Shown: in pieces, positions 59,457 through 64,000 of the stretch
How the letters are laid out: every line of letters begins with the position of its first letter
Numbering within the stretch: position 1 is the stretch's first letter
NCBI RefSeq assembly: GCF_905475395.1
Contig: NC_058339.1
Coordinates: 72,320,520 to 72,384,519 of the forward strand
DNA from: Chrysoperla carnea
Taxonomy: Eukaryota; Arthropoda; Insecta; Neuroptera; Chrysopidae
DNA: 64,000 nt
Reading direction: 5' to 3'
Translations under genes and position numbers: made by a program
Notes under the pieces: generated by a model
Seen by the model: only the letters and a program-made list of their open reading frames with translations
Databases searched by the model: none
Told to the model about the DNA's origin: nothing

Positions 59457-62250
59457 ATTTTCAATATTTAAACGTGCCTTTTAATTGAAAAATTCTGACT
59501 TTCTACGATTTAAGAAAGAAATTATATGATAATTCTTATATCATCTATTTAATAACGAAAATAATGACAAGGGTGGCCTCTGTTAAAGAGCGATTGTCAT
59601 AAACTACGTTGATTGGTTAAAATTTCACCATAGATTAAAAAAGGCATCTTCTATGTTGGCATCTATGCTTTATCGAATGCTTTTAAACCTCCACGTAGTA
59701 GTAAAAAGCTACTAAAAGGTTGGATGGACTTAGAATTAGTTTAAATAAAATGGATTGATGAACAAAAAGAAACTTTTGATTCTCTTGCTCGTTTGATTAC
59801 TTGTTTGATCTACGAAGTCCGAGAAATCAAGTTATGCTTTGCAATATTCAATGAAAATATGAAATTTATTTGACTGCACTATAAATTTTATGATTGTATT
59901 TGATATATACTTGTATAGCTGCAGTATAAACGTTGCAAAACTCTCATGAACAATATAATTCTTTTATTCTTTTTAAATTTAAATAAATAGTAATAAACAA
60001 TAATATATTAAATAAATGGAGGTACCATTTAAGAATGAATATGTTTAACAATACTTATGCCTAGAAACAATACCAAAGTCACAGATTTACCATTTAATGC
60101 AAATATATGTACATATTTAGTAATCAAATGGAATACATACCGTGCAATTTTTAAAATTCTTTTTATTTCGTTTATCAGTCTTTTAGTAATTATGTACAAA
60201 CAGCGCAAATCCAATGACGTAACTATATCTCCTAAGGTTTTTGATCGAAAAAAATTTTTATTTCGCAAGACTATATCTAGAAAACGAAACGTTTTTTCAT
60301 TATAAATTTTTCATATAGGTAGTTAAAATTTGTTAGAAAATGAACCAGAGAAAGAAATGAAGCGAGCCAACTTTTTTTAAATTTTAACAAATTTCAACTA
60401 ATTTAAAATGAACACTTATATGTTTTAAGCATACTCCAGGTTACTGGGATTATATGTTTAATTAATCCCAGAATGTTGTTGGATATGTTGAATTACTTCT
60501 GAATCCATCGAATTTTCCAAACTTGACTCCTAGCGGCTGTTACCTGTTCGTACATCTCTCAAATATGGAAGCAATTTGGATTTTAAATCATTCACTTTCG
60601 CTATTGTTACCATGGACCTGTCCATTTTGAACAAGAATTCATTGCCAAAAAAAGGAGTCTAGGTGCAATTATAAAAAGTCGAAATCGGTTTTCAAAGCAA
60701 GGTAACACTTACTAGGATATAAAACTATCATTTCAGTATTTTTTACGTTTTAAATTTTTTTAAAAGAAGAATTTACCATCAAATATGGTCATATAATTTC
60801 GCTAAATTCTGACTTTCTATATAAATAAATAAAAATTTATTAAAATATACAATAAATACTAATTTTTAATGTCAATATTATATATTTAACAGAATTAACG
60901 GGTGTCTAAAAAAAATAAAAAATATGATAAAAAATAAGAATTTTTGAATAATTGTAAAATTTACGTGGGTTCATTGAGAACTTAAATAAAACCACACGCC
61001 TCTTAAAAAATTTTGTTTATTGTAATTTTTTATCACAAAAAAATTATTTAAATTTCAAAAGCTCGCATATGGGACAAAAAATTATAGTTTTTTTCATAAA
61101 AGTTTTACCTGCGCGAAAAACCGGGGGACCATTTGAAACAAAAATAAAAAACCAAAGTTAAATGAATGTCTTTCATCATTATTTATATTTTTAAACAGCA
61201 GTTTTCAACCGGAGAATTTTGTTGGACGTAATTTAAAAGAAAATTATATAATTTGATTTGCAGATCCTTTTTTTTATAAAATATGTAAAAAAAGACCTTC
61301 AACATTTATTTATTCCACCTACGGAATGTCTAGCACAAATTATTATGAAACTATTTTGGTGGCATAATATTAATTTGATCAAATGATTACATGACCCCAG
61401 CTATATTCAGCCACATGATTCACCATCATATGACCAAGAAAAAAATAATTGTCTTTCAATTTATGGTAAACAATTTTCATTGCGAAACTTGTTATATAAA
61501 CAAATTAACATTTTTATAAAATTAATTAAAATTTCTCAGACATCATGTGTAAATCAAATTTAACTAGTTTTAATTCTTTTTTTTTCTCAAATTGAAATGA
61601 AAATATTGTTTTTTGGAAAAACATTCCTTGTCAACAGTTTCTTTACAGATTATATAATTAATGGAATAATTAAATAAAATAATAAATAAATAATTAGCCA
61701 TAATCACAATTAAATATAAATTTTAATAAAATATACAAAAAATTATCTTAATTCAAAAGAAAATTATATTAAAATATGATAATTAATTTAAAATTATTCA
61801 ATATACCAGACGACTTTAAAATGACGAAGTTTGTCAAAATTAAAAAAAAAAAAATTTAATTTTTCTTGTCTTCTTAAATTGCACGTTTTCAATTCCAAAA
61901 TTCTGCTAAAAGCTAGACCTTAAAATACATGAAAATTATGTTAATTTGACGATAAATACTTAGCACTTTTGTGTTTATGTATTCAGACAATTTGTTAGTT
62001 GAAAAAGATTATATGATTGGTTTAGTGACGATCATGGGCTGGATTCTCGCTTCGATGTGTCATTTTTCTTCTTTTTCATCTCATGCACAATTTTTTTTCT
62101 TGTTAAGAAAGTAGAAAAAATTGACAAAAAATCACAATAATTTTACTATTTGATAAGATCAATTCCATACAATGTATTTTGATTTAATTATAAAGATGAT
62201 TTCGATGTTTCTAAACTTCTACCAAGGAATTCTTAATAGTCTAAGATCCC
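59457..62250. other. Gene-free AT-rich stretch
   Basis: About 2.8 kb without a recognisable exon or RNA gene. A 9-bp stem (CTGGGATTA with TAATCCCAG, 10-base loop) lies at 60444-60471. Reading frames of about 80 codons on opposite strands at 60029-60305 overlap each other and look like chance. Confidence 0.5.
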
Positions 62251-62792
62251 AATTAGGATCGACCTTCACCCATCTGTTTACCGGATGAAAGTTATTTTTT
62301 ATGAAATATAAAATGTTAACAAATATCCCTGCAATGGGTTGCCTAAAAAAATGTGGTCCAGACTACTTTTAGTGAAAATATCAAGAGTAAAATTTTTAGA
62401 AATTTTTCTAAAACTTTCATATCTAACGAATTTTGATCTACTCGAAAGTAAAAGCCATAAAGAATATGCAGCAGCTATGCTGTCTGCCTCTTTTCGTTCA
62501 CTATTTTCGCATTTATACAAGTTGTGAATAGTAATTACGTTCATCTGTTAATTCATTGCCTCACATATATAAATAAAGATAATTTTATTGCAAATACGGT
62601 GCTATATGATTGTCCACAAAATATCAGTCAAAAAATAAAATTTCGAGCTTTCCAAGTTTTGATATTTTTATTAAAAGTTGTCTGGACCATATTTTTTAGG
62701 GCAACCCACAACAGGGATATTTGTAAATATTTTACATTTCATAAAAAATAACTTTCATTCGGTAAACAGATGGGTGAAGGTCGACCTTAATT
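62251..62792. mobile_element. MITE with about 140-bp terminal inverted repeats (542 bp)
   Basis: Left end AATTAGGATCGACCTTCACC; the reverse complement of the right end is AATTAAGGTCGACCTTCACC. The arms continue through CATCTGTTTACCG, GAAAGTTATTTTTTATGAAA, AAATATCCCTG, GGGTTGCC(C)TAAAAAA and TGGTCCAGAC to about AAAATATCAA (62251-62391 with 62652-62792). The central roughly 260 bp has no credible gene. End similarity links it to the foldback element at 29901-30424. Confidence 0.8.
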
Positions 62793-64000
62793 CTGCACAA
62801 TTCAATTTCTATACTAAACATACAAATTATTCAGATTTTTTCAATTTTTATGAAATTTTTGACTGTAGAAACAACTAAATTTGCTATTGTGATTAACTTT
62901 ATTTTACTGTCAAAAAGAAAAATTTTGATTGAGAAAAATGACTTCAAAGAGGTGATTACTATTTATGAAACTGGCTACCAAAATAGATACTTTTAAGCAT
63001 TTTAAACAGCCAAAATTATGTTAATGGTAATTGATAATAAATAAAGTCAAAGAGTACAATTATGACTACTCTCCAGTAATGTTATTTGTGAACAACTTGT
63101 GATAAATTATGATATAGAAATAAGTAATTAATAAATATCAAAGAACAATAAAAACTTCAATTAATTTATTTATTAATTACTCGAACACCTTTTAATTGTA
63201 AAATTATAAAAATAATACAAAATAAATAAATAGAAATATATTTCTAATGAATAGAGAACATTCTTATGCGTTACCTATGTTTGTTACTTTAATAATATTC
63301 ATGTTATTTTTATGTACCTATACAGAGTCATGTGATTACTTTCACTCGGAAGTGGTCTCTCTCAATAAAATACGTATCTACATATTTCTTGATTGTAAAT
63401 ATATAATGGATGTCCTCACATTGTGTACGTTGAATTCTATTTTAAAATAAATTATAAATCATTTATTGAGTTGTAGAGGGCTTAACGTTATCAAATTTGT
63501 GTAATGAAAAAAATACAATATAGTTGACAATACTTTTATTTTAATGTTATTCTGATAAATGATAAAACTTGGCTTGAAAATATCACTTGAATTAGCTTTA
63601 ATTCACTTCTGTAGTTAACTTTAAGAGTATGTTTTGTAATATGACGGTATAGCACACTGTGCGCTATTTATAAAGTTACCGTATTTATATAGTCAATTGT
63701 TGTTACCGTACAGTCTAACAAAATCTAGAACTTTCACGTATGTTCTATTGTATATATTTTACTTGTATATGTTTTCTCTGTTTAAGTAATATAAAACGAT
63801 CTTGTTTATTTCTTTTTTGAATTGTTTAGAATTCTAGATAATGCTATATTATTTCAAAATAACATTTGTTTTTAAGATAGTATTGTAGGCTTAGATCATA
63901 TATTTTAAATAGATAAGCCCAGTGTATACCAAGTATGTATATTTTGGCGTCACACAGTAGATTAACAAAGATGAAAATACAATATTCATACAGCTGACAG
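62793..64000. other. Gene-free AT-rich stretch to the end of the window
   Basis: No exon, RNA gene or repeat recognised. A 67-codon frame at 63247-63450 is hydrophobic at first but shows no cleavable signal plus mature domain that I would support. Confidence 0.45.

Noticed and set aside
62299-62878. Four overlapping frames of 62-81 codons on both strands
   Set aside because: All lie in or across the arms of the inverted-repeat element and show no domain.
1-64000. CRISPR array, bacterial operon, organelle DNA insertion or integrated virus
   Set aside because: No regularly spaced repeats, no prokaryotic gene layout, no mitochondrial genes and no viral-type reading frames were seen on either strand.

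Overview
The window is animal nuclear DNA, almost certainly from an insect. It is strongly AT-rich, its protein genes are split by GT-AG introns, and it carries tRNA-derived SINEs, a 5'-truncated LINE, Helitron-like ends, inverted-repeat MITEs and several old dispersed repeats of kinds common in insects. The proteins look insect-like, but the species cannot be named from the sequence. I see no prokaryotic features, CRISPR array, rRNA or intact tRNA gene.

Three protein-coding genes can be assembled exon by exon. (1) A KIF4/Klp3A-type chromokinesin on the minus strand (1947-6326): one very large exon plus a short 3' exon that carries the cysteine-rich domain, joined across an intron holding a Helitron-like element. 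(2) An SLC26A11-type sulfate/anion transporter on the plus strand (5' UTR exon from 41756, CDS 41977-47659): nine coding exons with consistent phases, a sulfate-transporter core and a C-terminal STAS domain. Its introns hold tandem repeats and a truncated LINE. (3) The mitochondrial ribosomal protein L12 (bL12m) on the minus strand (50666-51456) in three exons. The last two are convergent, with about 3 kb between their stop codons. The three genes belong to unrelated pathways (mitosis, anion transport, mitochondrial translation) and nothing suggests joint regulation.

The other roughly 50 kb (1-1.9 kb, 6.3-41.7 kb, 47.7-50.6 kb, 51.5-64 kb) is intergenic and repeat-derived. Main families: a dispersed non-coding repeat of about 550 bp with at least seven copies; a repeat of about 400 bp with three similar copies; two Helitron-like 3'-end types; a tRNA-derived SINE with two complete copies bounded by target-site duplications, sharing its 3' tail with the truncated LINE; and three long inverted-repeat elements (6768-7147, 29901-30424, 62251-62792).

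The observations most worth following are the SINE/LINE tail sharing backed by perfect target-site duplications, the 524-bp foldback element that could make a long hairpin RNA, a nearly perfect 41-bp snap-back palindrome around a tRNA T-arm-like sequence (39011-39118), and an orphan 110-codon reading frame whose 3' end is mirrored by a degenerate inverted copy (53530-54000).
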